A stretch of DNA of 32,863 nucleotides from Terriglobia bacterium (GTDB lineage: Bacteria; Acidobacteriota; Terriglobia; Terriglobales; Acidobacteriaceae), in assembly GCA_020073285.1 (NCBI GenBank), contig JAIQFM010000032.1, positions 1 to 32,863 of the forward strand, given 5' to 3'. This document shows, one piece after another, positions 1 to 9,141 of the stretch (within the stretch, counting starts at the first letter, position 1; each line of letters opens with the position of its first letter). The position numbers were made by a program, and so were the translations under genes. The notes under the pieces are model-generated. The model saw only the letters and a list, made by a program, of their open reading frames with translations. It did not search any database and was not told the origin of the DNA.

Positions 1-80
1 TCAACGGCAGTGTGATCGTGCAGGACGGATTGAAGGCCGGAGAGCGCGTCGTGACACAAGGAGCGTTGCTGTTGAACTAG
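1..80 (+). CDS. RND efflux periplasmic adaptor (CzcB-like), C-terminal tail, partial
   Basis: The window opens inside a gene whose last 25 codons (from base 3) end in GERVVTQGALLLN and a TAG stop at 78-80. The pattern 'V..GLKAGERVVTQGALLL' is typical of the extreme C-terminus of HlyD/CzcB membrane-fusion proteins, which link the inner-membrane RND pump to an outer-membrane channel. The CzcA-type pump gene starts 25 bases downstream on the same strand, as expected for a czcBA-like operon. Only the tail is visible, so subfamily and length cannot be judged. Confidence 0.75.
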   Translation, partial: NGSVIVQDGLKAGERVVTQGALLLN

Positions 81-105
81 CGCCTCCCGTTCACAGAGAG
101 AGTCA

Positions 106-3100
106 ATGAACAAACTAGTCGAGATGGTGCTGCATGAGCGCCTTCTGATCATTGCGCTGGCCGTTGCGCTGCTGCTCGGCGGCGCGTTCGCTTTTCAGTA
201 TTTGAATATTGAGGCATATCCGGATCCATCGCCGCCGACGATTGAAGTGATCGCGCAACAATCCGGCTGGTCGGCGGAAGAGACGGAACGGCAGATCACG
301 GTGCCGCTGGAGACGCAGTTGAACGGAATGCCGGGTCTCGATCACCTGCGATCGATCTCGCTTTTCGGGCTGAGCGACATCAAGTGCTATTTCAAGTACG
401 AGACGGATTACAACTTCGACCGGCAGGAAGTTCTCAACCGTTTGCAGCAAGCCGAGCTGCCTCCGGGCGTGCAACCCGGTCTTTCACCGCAATCGGCGAT
501 CGGCGAAATCTATCGCTATCAATTGACCGGCGGATCGCTGATGGATTTGAAGACCGCGGAAGACTGGATTCTGGAACGGCAGTTCAAGCAGGTGCCGGGA
601 GTGATCGACGTGGTGAGCTTCGGGGGAGAAACCAAGGAGTTTCACGTCGATCTGGACCCCAACAAGCTGATCGCCTTCAACCTGAGCGTGCCGCAGGTGA
701 TGCAGGCCATATCGAACAGCAACGCGAACGTGGGTGCAAATTACCTGGAGCTGGGCGCGCAGAGCTACAACGTGCGGGGGGTCGGCCTGTTCCAGAACAC
801 CGATGATATCGGGTTAGTGGAAGTGGCCGAGCGGAACGGGACGCCGATTTATGTGCGGCAACTGGGCGAGATCAGCATCGGCGCGAAGACGCCGATGGGG
901 CGCGTGGGTCGCGATGACGCGCGGGACATCGTGCAGGGCGTGGTGCTGATGCGCAAAGGCGAGAAATCGATGCCGACGCTGGAGGCGGTGCGCAAGAAAG
1001 TGGCGGCGATTAACAACGGCCTCCTGCCGAAGGGCATGAAACTGGCGCCGTACTATGACCGGACGGATCTGATCAATATCACGACGCGCACGGTAACGCA
1101 CACGCTGGTGGAAGGAATGATCCTGGTGGCGTTCATCCTGCTGGCGTTTCTGGGAGACCTGCGGGCGTCGCTGGTGGTGGCGCTGTCGATTCCGCTGTCG
1201 CTGATGTTCACCTTCATCATGATGGTGATCCGGGGAGATTCGGCGAACTTGATTTCGATGGGCGCGATCGATTTCGGGATCATCGTGGATGCCTCGGTGG
1301 TGATGGTGGAGAACATCGTGCGGCATTTGAGCGAAGACACGCCGCACAAACACAACCTGACGCTGACCACGGCGGCCGCGGCGAAAGAGGTCATCAAGCC
1401 GATTATTTTTTCGACCGCGATTATCGTGGCGGCGTTCCTGCCACTCTTCACGATGACGGGCGTGGAAGGCAAAGTATTCGGACCGATGGCCATGACGTAT
1501 GGATTGGCGCTGACCGGGGCGCTGATCCTGGCGCTGACGTTTTCGCCGGTCATGTCTTCGCTGCTGCTCAAGCCCAAAGAGGGGGAGCGCGAGACGCCGG
1601 TGGTCCGCTGGCTGCGGGCCCGCTATCAACCGGCGCTGCACGCGGCGCTGGCGAGGCCGTGGGTGACATTCGGCGTGGCCACGTTCGTTGTGGTCGCCGT
1701 CGGGGCGCTGGTGCCGCTGCTCGGCGGAGAATTCATGCCCAAGCTGGAGGAGGGCAATCTGTGGGTGCGGGCGTCGATGCCGAATACGATTTCTTATTCC
1801 TATGCGACGCAGCTGACGGATCAGATGCGGGCGGTTTTCCGCAAGCACAGCGAAGTCACGACCGTCGTAAGCCAGTTGGGCCGTCCCGACGACGGCACCG
1901 ATCCCACCAGTTATTTCAATGCGGAGTTTCTGGTCGAACTGAAGCCCTTTGACGAATGGCCGCGCGGCCGGACGAAAGCGGACCTGGTGGAGGAATGCTC
2001 CAAGGAGCTGAAGAACATTCCGGGCGTGGACTACAATTTTTCGCAAACGATTCAGGACAACGTGGAAGAAGCGATGTCCGGAGTGAAAGGCGAAAATTCG
2101 ATCAAACTATTCGGCGACGATCTGGAAAAGCTGGAGACGACGGCGAACCAGATACGGGACGCCATGGAAAACATTCCGGGCGTGGCGGACCTGGGCGTTT
2201 TCGGGGAGCTGGGACAGCCGAATCTCCTGGTGCGAATCAACCGTGCCGAAGCGGCGCGATACGGGATGCTGGCCAACGATGTCAACGCCACGGTGCAGGC
2301 GGCGATCGGCGGAACGGCGGTGACACAGGTGCTCGACGGGGAGCGGCGATTCGACGTGGTGGTGCGTTTTCAGCCGCAGTACCGCCAGAGCATCGATGCA
2401 ATCAGCAATATTCTGATCAATTCGCCCGACGGAGAGCGGATTCCGCTGAAGCAGGTGGCCGATATACGCAAACAGACCGGGGCATCGTTCGTCTATCGCG
2501 AGGATAACGCGCGATACATCCCGATCAAATTCAGCGTGCGCGGGCGTGATTTGCAAAGCACGATCGACGATATTCAGGGAGCGATCCGGCAGAAGGTCCA
2601 GCTGCCCGTGGGATATCACTATCAGATCGCCGGTGAATTTCAGGAATTGCAGGATGCGGTGGCGCGCCTCGAAATCGTGGTGCCGCTCAGCGTGCTGATC
2701 ATTTTTTTTCTGCTGTATATGACGTTTCGCAGCCTGGGGGATGCGGCGCTGCTTTTGGGGACCATCCCGTGCGCTCTGACAGGCGGGATCGTGTCTCTGC
2801 TGATTACGCGGACGAGCTTCAGCATTTCTTCGGCCGTAGGATTCATTTCGCTCTTCGGCGTTTCGGTGCTGGGCGGGGTGATCCTGATTTCACGCATCAA
2901 GCAATTGCGGGAAAACGGCTTTCCGCTGCGAGATGCCGTGCAGCGCGGATCGGATTTGCAATTGCGGCCTGTGCTGATGGCCGCGCTGGCTGCGGCCATA
3001 GGGCTGTTGCCGGCTTCCATGGCGACGGGTGTCGGCTCGGAGACGCAGCGGCCGCTGGCGCGCGTGGTGGTCGGCGGGATGATCACATCGGCGGGGGTGA

Positions 3101-3207
3101 TCCTGGTGGTGCTGCCGGCGTTCTATCTGCTGGTTCACCAGTGGCTGGAAAAGCGGCATCTGGAAACGGAATTCGATCATCCGGGACATGCGGACGTTGT
3201 GGGCTGA
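106..3207 (+). CDS. czcA: Heavy-metal efflux RND permease, CzcA/CusA family
   Basis: A 1033-residue inner-membrane RND transporter, the normal length for the family. It is a proton-driven pump expected to move heavy-metal cations or related substrates from the periplasm or inner leaflet to an outer-membrane channel. A first membrane helix lies at about residues 12-30, followed by a large periplasmic loop. The TM4 signature DFGIIVDASVVMVEN (about residues 387-401) has the D...D......E pattern of the heavy-metal (HME) branch rather than the DD pair of drug pumps. A second helix cluster is near the C-terminus. The ATG at 106 follows an AGAGAG-type ribosome-binding site, and the preceding adaptor gene ends 25 bases upstream. 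The metal cannot be deduced; the symbol denotes family membership only. Confidence 0.9.
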   Translation: MNKLVEMVLHERLLIIALAVALLLGGAFAFQYLNIEAYPDPSPPTIEVIAQQSGWSAEETERQITVPLETQLNGMPGLDHLRSISLFGLSDIKCYFKYETDYNFDRQEVLNRLQQAELPPGVQPGLSPQSAIGEIYRYQLTGGSLMDLKTAEDWILERQFKQVPGVIDVVSFGGETKEFHVDLDPNKLIAFNLSVPQVMQAISNSNANVGANYLELGAQSYNVRGVGLFQNTDDIGLVEVAERNGTPIYVRQLGEISIGAKTPMGRVGRDDARDIVQGVVLMRKGEKSMPTLEAVRKKVAAINNGLLPKGMKLAPYYDRTDLINITTRTVTHTLVEGMILVAFILLAFLGDLRASLVVALSIPLSLMFTFIMMVIRGDSANLISMGAIDFGIIVDASVVMVENIVRHLSEDTPHKHNLTLTTAAAAKEVIKPIIFSTAIIVAAFLPLFTMTGVEGKVFGPMAMTYGLALTGALILALTFSPVMSSLLLKPKEGERETPVVRWLRARYQPALHAALARPWVTFGVATFVVVAVGALVPLLGGEFMPKLEEGNLWVRASMPNTISYSYATQLTDQMRAVFRKHSEVTTVVSQLGRPDDGTDPTSYFNAEFLVELKPFDEWPRGRTKADLVEECSKELKNIPGVDYNFSQTIQDNVEEAMSGVKGENSIKLFGDDLEKLETTANQIRDAMENIPGVADLGVFGELGQPNLLVRINRAEAARYGMLANDVNATVQAAIGGTAVTQVLDGERRFDVVVRFQPQYRQSIDAISNILINSPDGERIPLKQVADIRKQTGASFVYREDNARYIPIKFSVRGRDLQSTIDDIQGAIRQKVQLPVGYHYQIAGEFQELQDAVARLEIVVPLSVLIIFFLLYMTFRSLGDAALLLGTIPCALTGGIVSLLITRTSFSISSAVGFISLFGVSVLGGVILISRIKQLRENGFPLRDAVQRGSDLQLRPVLMAALAAAIGLLPASMATGVGSETQRPLARVVVGGMITSAGVILVVLPAFYLLVHQWLEKRHLETEFDHPGHADVVG

Positions 3208-3220
3208 CGGCTCGTGAGAT

Positions 3221-3567
3221 TCAGTTGCGGCCGGAATTGCGCAGGATTCGCAGCGGGCGAAGGATGGCGTAGAGCGGAGCGGCCCACTGCGGCAAGGAGC
3301 GGGAATTCCAGTCGTCGTCGGTCGGGCGAGTGGCGAAGACGCTCAACTGGCGCAAGCTGGTCGCGAAATTGTCTGGATCAGGTCAACGTGGCAACCGACC
3401 GACAGCCGCGGCAGGCGGCGGGCCAGCGCGACGGCTTCGTCGAATTCGGACCCGCTCGCCATCAGCGTGGCGGAAGTGACCACGCCCCGCTCATGGGCTT
3501 CGACGATAGCGCGATTGACGCCGCGCGTGAGGCCGAAATCGTCGGCATTGATGATCAGCCGCTTCAT
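3221..3567 (-). pseudogene. ChbG/HpnK-like deacetylase remnant joined to an unrelated C-terminal tail
   Basis: On the minus strand an ATG at 3567 starts [18 protein letters not shown] and continues for about 63 residues with the look of the YdjC/ChbG/HpnK polysaccharide-deacetylase family. The NADDFG metal-site motif and a later VGCHVDL are present. The family is normally about 250-290 residues, but here the frame stops at 3343. A different frame, open from about 3384 to a TGA at 3221-3223, encodes a natural-looking protein end ([10 protein letters not shown] ... LRPLRILRNSGRN, 50 residues) that does not resemble a deacetylase. I read this as a deletion joining the start of one gene to the end of another, with the junction around 3371-3385. 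The origin of the tail is unknown. The fragment cannot be a working enzyme because most of the barrel is missing. Confidence 0.6.
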
Positions 3568-3712
3568 CCCGAAGCAGTGTACCCGACGGGATGCGCCTGC
3601 GCCGATATCCGGAACTGTTCCCACTCCGCTTTCCGAATGGGCATGAGGAGTGCTTGGAGTGAGAAACGCCAGCACCAGCAAACTGCCCCGAATCCTTCCA
3701 CCTAAGTCGGGA

Positions 3713-3724
3713 ATCAAATTTGAT
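3713..3724. repeat. 12-bp perfect palindrome upstream of efflux operon
   Basis: ATCAAATTTGAT is a perfect AT-rich palindrome 183 bases before the adaptor start at 3908, in a GC-rich surrounding. It could be an operator for a dimeric repressor of the efflux operon, but no regulator gene is adjacent and one palindrome of this size can occur by chance. Confidence 0.3.
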
Positions 3725-3907
3725 CATTGGCCTGCAAGGCTGGGGCGCGAAGTTAGAGCATCTAGTCCCGTTCCATGGGTAGGCTGGCACCAGCGGCACG
3801 CATCAGAAACGCCGCTCCGTCGCTCAATGTCGGCGATGAAGCATGACGCTGATTGACAGCACTGCCTCATGGACTCCAAACACTTTTCTTCTGAGCAGGG
3901 AGAAGCC

Positions 3908-5032
3908 ATGGCGAAAAGAACGATCCTGATGTTGGGTGTGACGGCGTTACTGCTCGCGACCTTGGCCTTCGTAAAATTCAAGCAGGTTGAATCGGCGGGG
4001 CATGCCGCCGCGTTTCAGCCACCTCCGGAAGCCGTCACCAGCATTGTCGCTGAGCGCCAACGGTGGCCGTCAACGATGGGTGTAATCGGCACCATGGAAG
4101 CGGTCCGCGGTGTCACGGTCAGTGCGGACCTCCCCGGCGTCGTCGAGCGAATCTTGTTTGATTCGGGGAGGTCGGTACGCGCGGGAGACGTGCTGGTCGA
4201 GCTCGATACGCGGCAAGAGCGGGCCCAACTGGCGTCGCTGGAGGCGCAGCGCGACCTCGCGCGTGTGAACTATGGCCGGATGCAACAACTGGTGAATGCG
4301 GGCGTCATCTCTCGCATGGAGTACGACCAGGCGACCGCCCAGCAAAAGGCCACGGAAGCAAACGTGGCGGAGGTCCGCGCCACGATTGAGCGCAAAACCA
4401 TCCGCGCCCCCTTTTCCGGAATCCTGGGCATCCGCAAAGTCAACCTTGGGCAGTACCTTGCGGCAGGCAGCGCGGTGGTGCCGCTGCAGTCACTCAACCC
4501 GATTTACGTGAACTTCGGCGTACCCCAGCAGGCAGCCGGACAAGTGAAGGTCGGCAGCAACCTGCGCGTCGCCTCGGAAGCTTACGCCGGCCACCTGTTC
4601 ACGGGTCGCGTCACCGCTCTCGATTCGGTGGTTGACGAGACCACCCGCAATGTTCAAGTACAAGCGACTCTCTCCAATCCTGAAGGAAAGTTGCGCCCTG
4701 GCATGTTCGTTCAGGTGGATGTGGGCCTGGGAGCAAGCCGCACGGTGATTACCCTGCCGACATCCGCGATCAGTTACGCCCCGTACGGCGACTCGGTGTT
4801 TATCGTCACCGATCTCAAGGATCAGCAAGGTAAAACCTACCGCGGCGTGCGCCAACAGTTCGTCAAACTCGAAGGGTCGCGCGGCGACCAAGTGGCGGTC
4901 GTGTCGGGCGTGAACCCTGGCGACGAAGTTGTGACCTCGGGCGTGTTCAAGCTGCGCAACGGCGCCCCCGTCCAAGTCAACAACAAGGTCCAGCCCGGAA
5001 ATAACCCGGCTCCCAAACCCGAGGACAGCTAA
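3908..5032 (+). CDS. RND efflux periplasmic adaptor (membrane-fusion protein)
   Basis: A 374-residue HlyD/AcrA-type adaptor. An N-terminal membrane anchor or signal segment (about residues 6-22, ILMLGVTALLLATLAFV) is followed by a lipoyl/barrel-sandwich half (VSADLPGVVERILFDSGRSV), an alpha-hairpin (about residues 90-145), the second lipoyl half (IRAPFSGILGIRKVNLGQYL), the beta-barrel and a C-terminal membrane-proximal domain ending GDEVVTSGVFKLRNGAPV. I chose the ATG at 3908 because AGGGAGAA at 3897-3904 is correctly spaced and the hydrophobic segment starts right after it. An upstream in-frame ATG at 3869 lacks such a site. The pump gene follows with no gap (stop at 5030-5032, ATG at 5033), so the two are co-translated. 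No outer-membrane factor gene is in the window. Confidence 0.9.
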   Translation: MAKRTILMLGVTALLLATLAFVKFKQVESAGHAAAFQPPPEAVTSIVAERQRWPSTMGVIGTMEAVRGVTVSADLPGVVERILFDSGRSVRAGDVLVELDTRQERAQLASLEAQRDLARVNYGRMQQLVNAGVISRMEYDQATAQQKATEANVAEVRATIERKTIRAPFSGILGIRKVNLGQYLAAGSAVVPLQSLNPIYVNFGVPQQAAGQVKVGSNLRVASEAYAGHLFTGRVTALDSVVDETTRNVQVQATLSNPEGKLRPGMFVQVDVGLGASRTVITLPTSAISYAPYGDSVFIVTDLKDQQGKTYRGVRQQFVKLEGSRGDQVAVVSGVNPGDEVVTSGVFKLRNGAPVQVNNKVQPGNNPAPKPEDS

Positions 5033-8000
5033 ATGAAGCTCACGGACCTCTTCATCAAGCGGCCAGTCCTCGCGATCGTCGTCAACCTGGTTATCCTGAT
5101 CGCCGGCCTGCAGGCTATCCGCTCGCTGAGCGTGCGTCAGTACCCGCGCAGCGACATCGCGGTGGTCCAGGTCTCGACCACATACGTGGGCGCCAACGCG
5201 GACCTGGTGCGGGGATTCATCACCACGCCGCTGGAGCGCGTGATTGCGAGTGCCGACGGCATCGACTACATGGAATCCTCGAGCGCTCAGGGCCTGAGCA
5301 CGATCACCGTGCACCTGAAGCTGAACTACGACACCAACGCGGCGCTCACGCAGATTCAGGCAAAGGTAGCCCAGGTCCGCAACGATCTGCCGCCTGAGGC
5401 GGAGGCGCCGGTAATCGATCTGCAAACGGCGGACAATCAGTTTGCCGCGATGTACTTGGGCTTCTCATCGGCCGAGCTCGATCAGAACCAGATTACCGAC
5501 TATCTGACGCGCGTCGTGCAACCCAAGCTGAGTGCCGTGAGCGGAGTGCAGCGCGCCGATATCCTGGGCGACCGTACTTTCGCGATGCGGATTTGGCTGA
5601 AGCCCGACAAAATGGCGGCACTCGGCATTGCACCGGCCGCAGTCCACGACGCATTGGCGCGGAACAATTACCTCTCGGCGCTCGGCAGCACCAAGGGCTC
5701 GATGGTTTCGGTGAACCTGGTTGCCAACACCAACCTGAGCACGCCGGAAGAATTCCGCCAACTCGTGGTGAAGCAGGGCAACGGAGTCGTCGTTCGCTTG
5801 GGAGAGATCGCGGACGTCGTGCTCGGCGCGGAGAATTACGATCAGGAAGTGCGCTTCAATGGGGAGACCGCTACATTCATGGGCGTCTGGGTGCTTCCGA
5901 CCGCCAACTCCCTGGAAGTGATCAAGCACGTACGCGAGGCGATCCCCGGCATTCAGGAGCAGTTACCCACGGGCATGAAGGTTGGCATCCCGTACGACTC
6001 GACCGCGTACATCCAGGACGCTATCAACGAGGTGCTCCGGACTCTGAGCGAGACCCTACTGATTGTCGTTGTGGTGATTTTTCTCTTCCTGGGCTCGTTC
6101 CGTTCCGTGCTCATCCCGGTCGTTGCCATCCCGATTTCATTGATTGGGGCCGTCTTCTTGATGCTCGTGGCCGGCTTCACCATCAACCTGTTGACCCTGC
6201 TTGCCATCGTGCTCTCGGTGGGCCTGGTGGTGGACGACGCCATCGTGATGGTGGAGAACGTCGAGCGGCACATTCATCTGGGCAGTCCTCCGTTCCGGGC
6301 CGCCCTCAATGCCGCCCGCGAGTTAGTGGGCCCGATCATCTCGATGACCATCACGCTGGCCGCAGTGTATGCGCCCATCGGTATTCAAGGCGGCCTGACC
6401 GGGGCGTTGTTCCGCGAGTTCGCGTTTACCCTCGCGGGGGCCGTCATCGTTTCGGGAATCGTTGCGCTGACGCTCTCTCCAATGATGGGATCAAGGTTGC
6501 TGCGCGAGGGCGCCACCGAGCGCGGTTTCGCCGGCATGATCAATCGCCACTTCGAGCGCGTGCGCCAGTTTTACACGCGAAACCTGGCTGGGACGCTCCG
6601 CTACCGGCCGGTGATTCTCACGCTGTGGGCGATCGTTGTCCTGCTGACGATTCCGTTCTACCTATTCTCGCAGCGGGAACTGGCGCCGGCCGAGGATCAG
6701 GGGGTGGTCTTCGGGGTCATCCAGGCTGCGCCGAACTCGACCATCGATCAGACCAACCTGTTCACGCAGCAAGTGTACGACGTCTATCACTCCTTCCCTG
6801 AGAGCCAAAGCGTCTTTCAGATCACGTCCCCGACGGGCGGCTTCGGCGGCATGGTGACGAAACCGTGGAGCGAAAGAAAAAAGACCGCGCAACAACTATT
6901 GCTGGAATCCACCGGGCCGCTGTCGAAGATCGCGGGCATCCGAGTGATCCCGCTGACTCCGCCCCCACTGCCCGGTGGCGGAAATTTCCCGGTTGATTTC
7001 GTGATTGCTTCGCCAGCCGAGCCGCAGCAACTGGTCGACTTCGCCAAGCGGCTTGTGGGCAAGGCCTTCGCCAGTGGTCTGTTCATCTACGCCGACTCTG
7101 ACCTGAAGTTCGACCAGCCGCAGGCCGAAGTCGTCTTCGACCGAGACAAGCTCCGATCCCAGGGGGTTGACCTAAGCCAGGCCGGCCAGGATCTTTCCAC
7201 TCTGCTCGGCGGGAATTACGTCAACCGCTTCAGCATTCAGGGGCGGAGCTACAAGGTCATTCCGCAGGTCAAGCGCGCGGAGCGATTAACGCCCGAACAA
7301 CTTTCGCAAATCTACATAACCGGATCGCAGAACAAGCTGGTGCCGCTGTCCACGTTTGCCAGCCTGCGAACCAGCACCGAGCCGCGCGAACTGAAGAAGT
7401 TTCAGCAGCTCAATGCGGTGCGCATCCAGGGCGTGATCCCGCCAGGAGTGCCGCTGGACCGGGCGCTGCGAGTGCTGGAAGACGAGGCCAAGACAATCCT
7501 GCCGCAGGGCTTCACGGTCGACTACGCGGGCGAATCGCGCCAGCTCCGCGTCGAAGGCAGCAAATTTCTCGGCACTTTCCTGTTGTCGGCGATTCTGATC
7601 TACCTGGTGCTGGCGGCCCAGTTCGAGAGCTTCCGCGATCCGCTCATCATTCTTGCAGGCTCGGTGCCGCTCGCTCTTTCCGGAGCGCTGTTGTTCTCGT
7701 TCCTGGGCCTGACCACGCTCAACATCTACAGCGAGGTTGGTCTGATCACGCTGGTCGGTTTGGTGTCGAAAAACGGCATCCTGATTGTGGAGTTTGCCAA
7801 CCAATTGCAGGCGCGAGGGACCGACAAGCTGGCTGCGATTATCGAGGCGGCTGGGACACGGTTGCGGCCAATCCTGATGACGACGGCAGCCACCGTGCTC
7901 GGTCACTTTCCCCTGGTGCTGGCCAGGGGCCCAGGAGCTGGAGCTCGAAACAGCATCGGCATCATGCTGGTAAGCGGCATGATTATCGGGACTTCGTTTA

Positions 8001-8116
8001 CGCTGTTCGTAGTGCCGTCCATCTACATGCTGGTGGCTAAGACGCGGGTACCGGCTTCAGAAAAGGATGCGGACTCGGGAACTGCGCTCTCCGAACCGAC
8101 AGACGTCGCAGCCTAG
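5033..8116 (+). CDS. Hydrophobe/amphiphile efflux RND permease, AcrB/MexF-like
   Basis: A 1027-residue inner-membrane drug/proton antiporter of the HAE-1 RND family. The N-terminus FIKRPVLAIVVNLVILIAGL is the usual first helix. TM4 carries the paired aspartates in GLVVDDAIVMVENVERH (about residues 397-413) that relay protons in AcrB-type pumps. This distinguishes it from the metal pump at 106-3207. The second half repeats the fold (GLVSKNGILIVEFANQL; AAGTRLRPILMT). It directly abuts the adaptor gene; GAGG at 5021-5024 gives a ribosome-binding site inside the adaptor end. Substrates cannot be predicted. An outer-membrane TolC-like partner must be encoded elsewhere. Confidence 0.93.
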   Translation: MKLTDLFIKRPVLAIVVNLVILIAGLQAIRSLSVRQYPRSDIAVVQVSTTYVGANADLVRGFITTPLERVIASADGIDYMESSSAQGLSTITVHLKLNYDTNAALTQIQAKVAQVRNDLPPEAEAPVIDLQTADNQFAAMYLGFSSAELDQNQITDYLTRVVQPKLSAVSGVQRADILGDRTFAMRIWLKPDKMAALGIAPAAVHDALARNNYLSALGSTKGSMVSVNLVANTNLSTPEEFRQLVVKQGNGVVVRLGEIADVVLGAENYDQEVRFNGETATFMGVWVLPTANSLEVIKHVREAIPGIQEQLPTGMKVGIPYDSTAYIQDAINEVLRTLSETLLIVVVVIFLFLGSFRSVLIPVVAIPISLIGAVFLMLVAGFTINLLTLLAIVLSVGLVVDDAIVMVENVERHIHLGSPPFRAALNAARELVGPIISMTITLAAVYAPIGIQGGLTGALFREFAFTLAGAVIVSGIVALTLSPMMGSRLLREGATERGFAGMINRHFERVRQFYTRNLAGTLRYRPVILTLWAIVVLLTIPFYLFSQRELAPAEDQGVVFGVIQAAPNSTIDQTNLFTQQVYDVYHSFPESQSVFQITSPTGGFGGMVTKPWSERKKTAQQLLLESTGPLSKIAGIRVIPLTPPPLPGGGNFPVDFVIASPAEPQQLVDFAKRLVGKAFASGLFIYADSDLKFDQPQAEVVFDRDKLRSQGVDLSQAGQDLSTLLGGNYVNRFSIQGRSYKVIPQVKRAERLTPEQLSQIYITGSQNKLVPLSTFASLRTSTEPRELKKFQQLNAVRIQGVIPPGVPLDRALRVLEDEAKTILPQGFTVDYAGESRQLRVEGSKFLGTFLLSAILIYLVLAAQFESFRDPLIILAGSVPLALSGALLFSFLGLTTLNIYSEVGLITLVGLVSKNGILIVEFANQLQARGTDKLAAIIEAAGTRLRPILMTTAATVLGHFPLVLARGPGAGARNSIGIMLVSGMIIGTSFTLFVVPSIYMLVAKTRVPASEKDADSGTALSEPTDVAA

Positions 8117-8157
8117 GGAGAAAGTTCCGTTAGCTGCCAAGGGAGAGACAACTGAGC

Positions 8158-9141
8158 GTGAAGATCTTGGTTACCGGTAGCAGCGGTCATCTGGGCGAAG
8201 CCTTGGTTCGCACCTTGAGGAACGAAAAACGCGAAGTCATCGGCGTCGATATTGTTCCGTCAGAATTCACCAACCAGGTTGGGTCAATCGTTGACCGGCA
8301 ATTTGTCAAACGCTGTACCGAGGGTGTCGGCGCTGTGATCCATACCGCGACCCTGCACAAACCCCATGTCATCACGCACAGTCGGCAGAGCTTCGTTGAC
8401 ACCAACATCACGGGCACGCTCAATCTCCTGGAAGAGGCCGCGATGGCCGGCGTTGGCTCGTTTGTGCTCACCAGCACGACCAGTGCTTTCGGGTGTGCGC
8501 TTAGTCCGCCATCTGGAAGCCCCGCGGCTTGGGTGACCGAGGATGTCACTCCGGTTCCACGGAACATCTATGGCGTAACCAAGACCGCGGCAGAAGACCT
8601 TTGCGAGTTATTCCACCGGAAGCTTGGGCTGGCGTGCCTCGTCTTGAGAACCTCGCGGTTTTTTCCCGAAGAGGATGACCGTGAAGAGACGCGAAAAGCC
8701 TACGACGATGACAACATCAAGGTGAACGAATTTCTCTACCGACGCGTAGATCTCGAGGACGTAGTGAGCGCTCATCTGCTCGCGATCGAGAAGGCACCGA
8801 TAATCGGCTTCGGCCGTTACATTGTCAGTGCGACCACACCGTTTGCGCAGGACGATCTTTTCCACTTGCGCGCCAACGCACCCCTGGTGCTGAAGCGAAG
8901 GGTTCCCGACTATGAAGCTGAGTACGCGCGCCGTGGCTGGAAGATGTTTCCCGGCATCGACAGGGTGTATGTCAACGAACGAGCCAGGAAGGACCTCGAT
9001 TGGCGACCCCGATATGACTTCAGGTACGTTCTCGACACGCTGAGGGCGGACGCTGATCCGCGCAGCCCGCTCTCGCGCACCGTGGGGTCCAAGGGTTACC
9101 ACTCCCGCAAGTTTGCGGTAGGGCCTTATCCCGCTGAATGA
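8158..9141 (+). CDS. NAD(P)-dependent epimerase/dehydratase (extended SDR)
   Basis: A 327-residue Rossmann-fold protein. The N-terminus KILVTGSSGHLGEALVRTL holds the glycine-rich nucleotide-binding motif. TSTTSAFG carries the catalytic Ser/Thr region and YGVTKTAAEDL the Tyr-x-x-x-Lys pair (about residues 141-145), as in UDP-sugar epimerases and related reductases. The start is GTG at 8158, preceded by AAGGGAGAG at 8139-8147. The gene lies 41 bases after the RND pump and may be read through from it, although nothing in the sequence ties it to efflux. Its 3' end overlaps the convergent NUDIX gene by 16 bases. The substrate is unknown. Confidence 0.85.
   Translation: MKILVTGSSGHLGEALVRTLRNEKREVIGVDIVPSEFTNQVGSIVDRQFVKRCTEGVGAVIHTATLHKPHVITHSRQSFVDTNITGTLNLLEEAAMAGVGSFVLTSTTSAFGCALSPPSGSPAAWVTEDVTPVPRNIYGVTKTAAEDLCELFHRKLGLACLVLRTSRFFPEEDDREETRKAYDDDNIKVNEFLYRRVDLEDVVSAHLLAIEKAPIIGFGRYIVSATTPFAQDDLFHLRANAPLVLKRRVPDYEAEYARRGWKMFPGIDRVYVNERARKDLDWRPRYDFRYVLDTLRADADPRSPLSRTVGSKGYHSRKFAVGPYPAE

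Noticed and set aside
814-2046. Long minus-strand open frame opposite the CzcA-type gene
   Set aside because: Arg/His-rich translation without any domain, lying entirely antisense to a gene with clear RND motifs; a GC-rich shadow.
3853-3880. TTGACA upstream of the adaptor gene as a -35 box
   Set aside because: A perfect -35 hexamer, but no acceptable -10 element 16-18 bases downstream.
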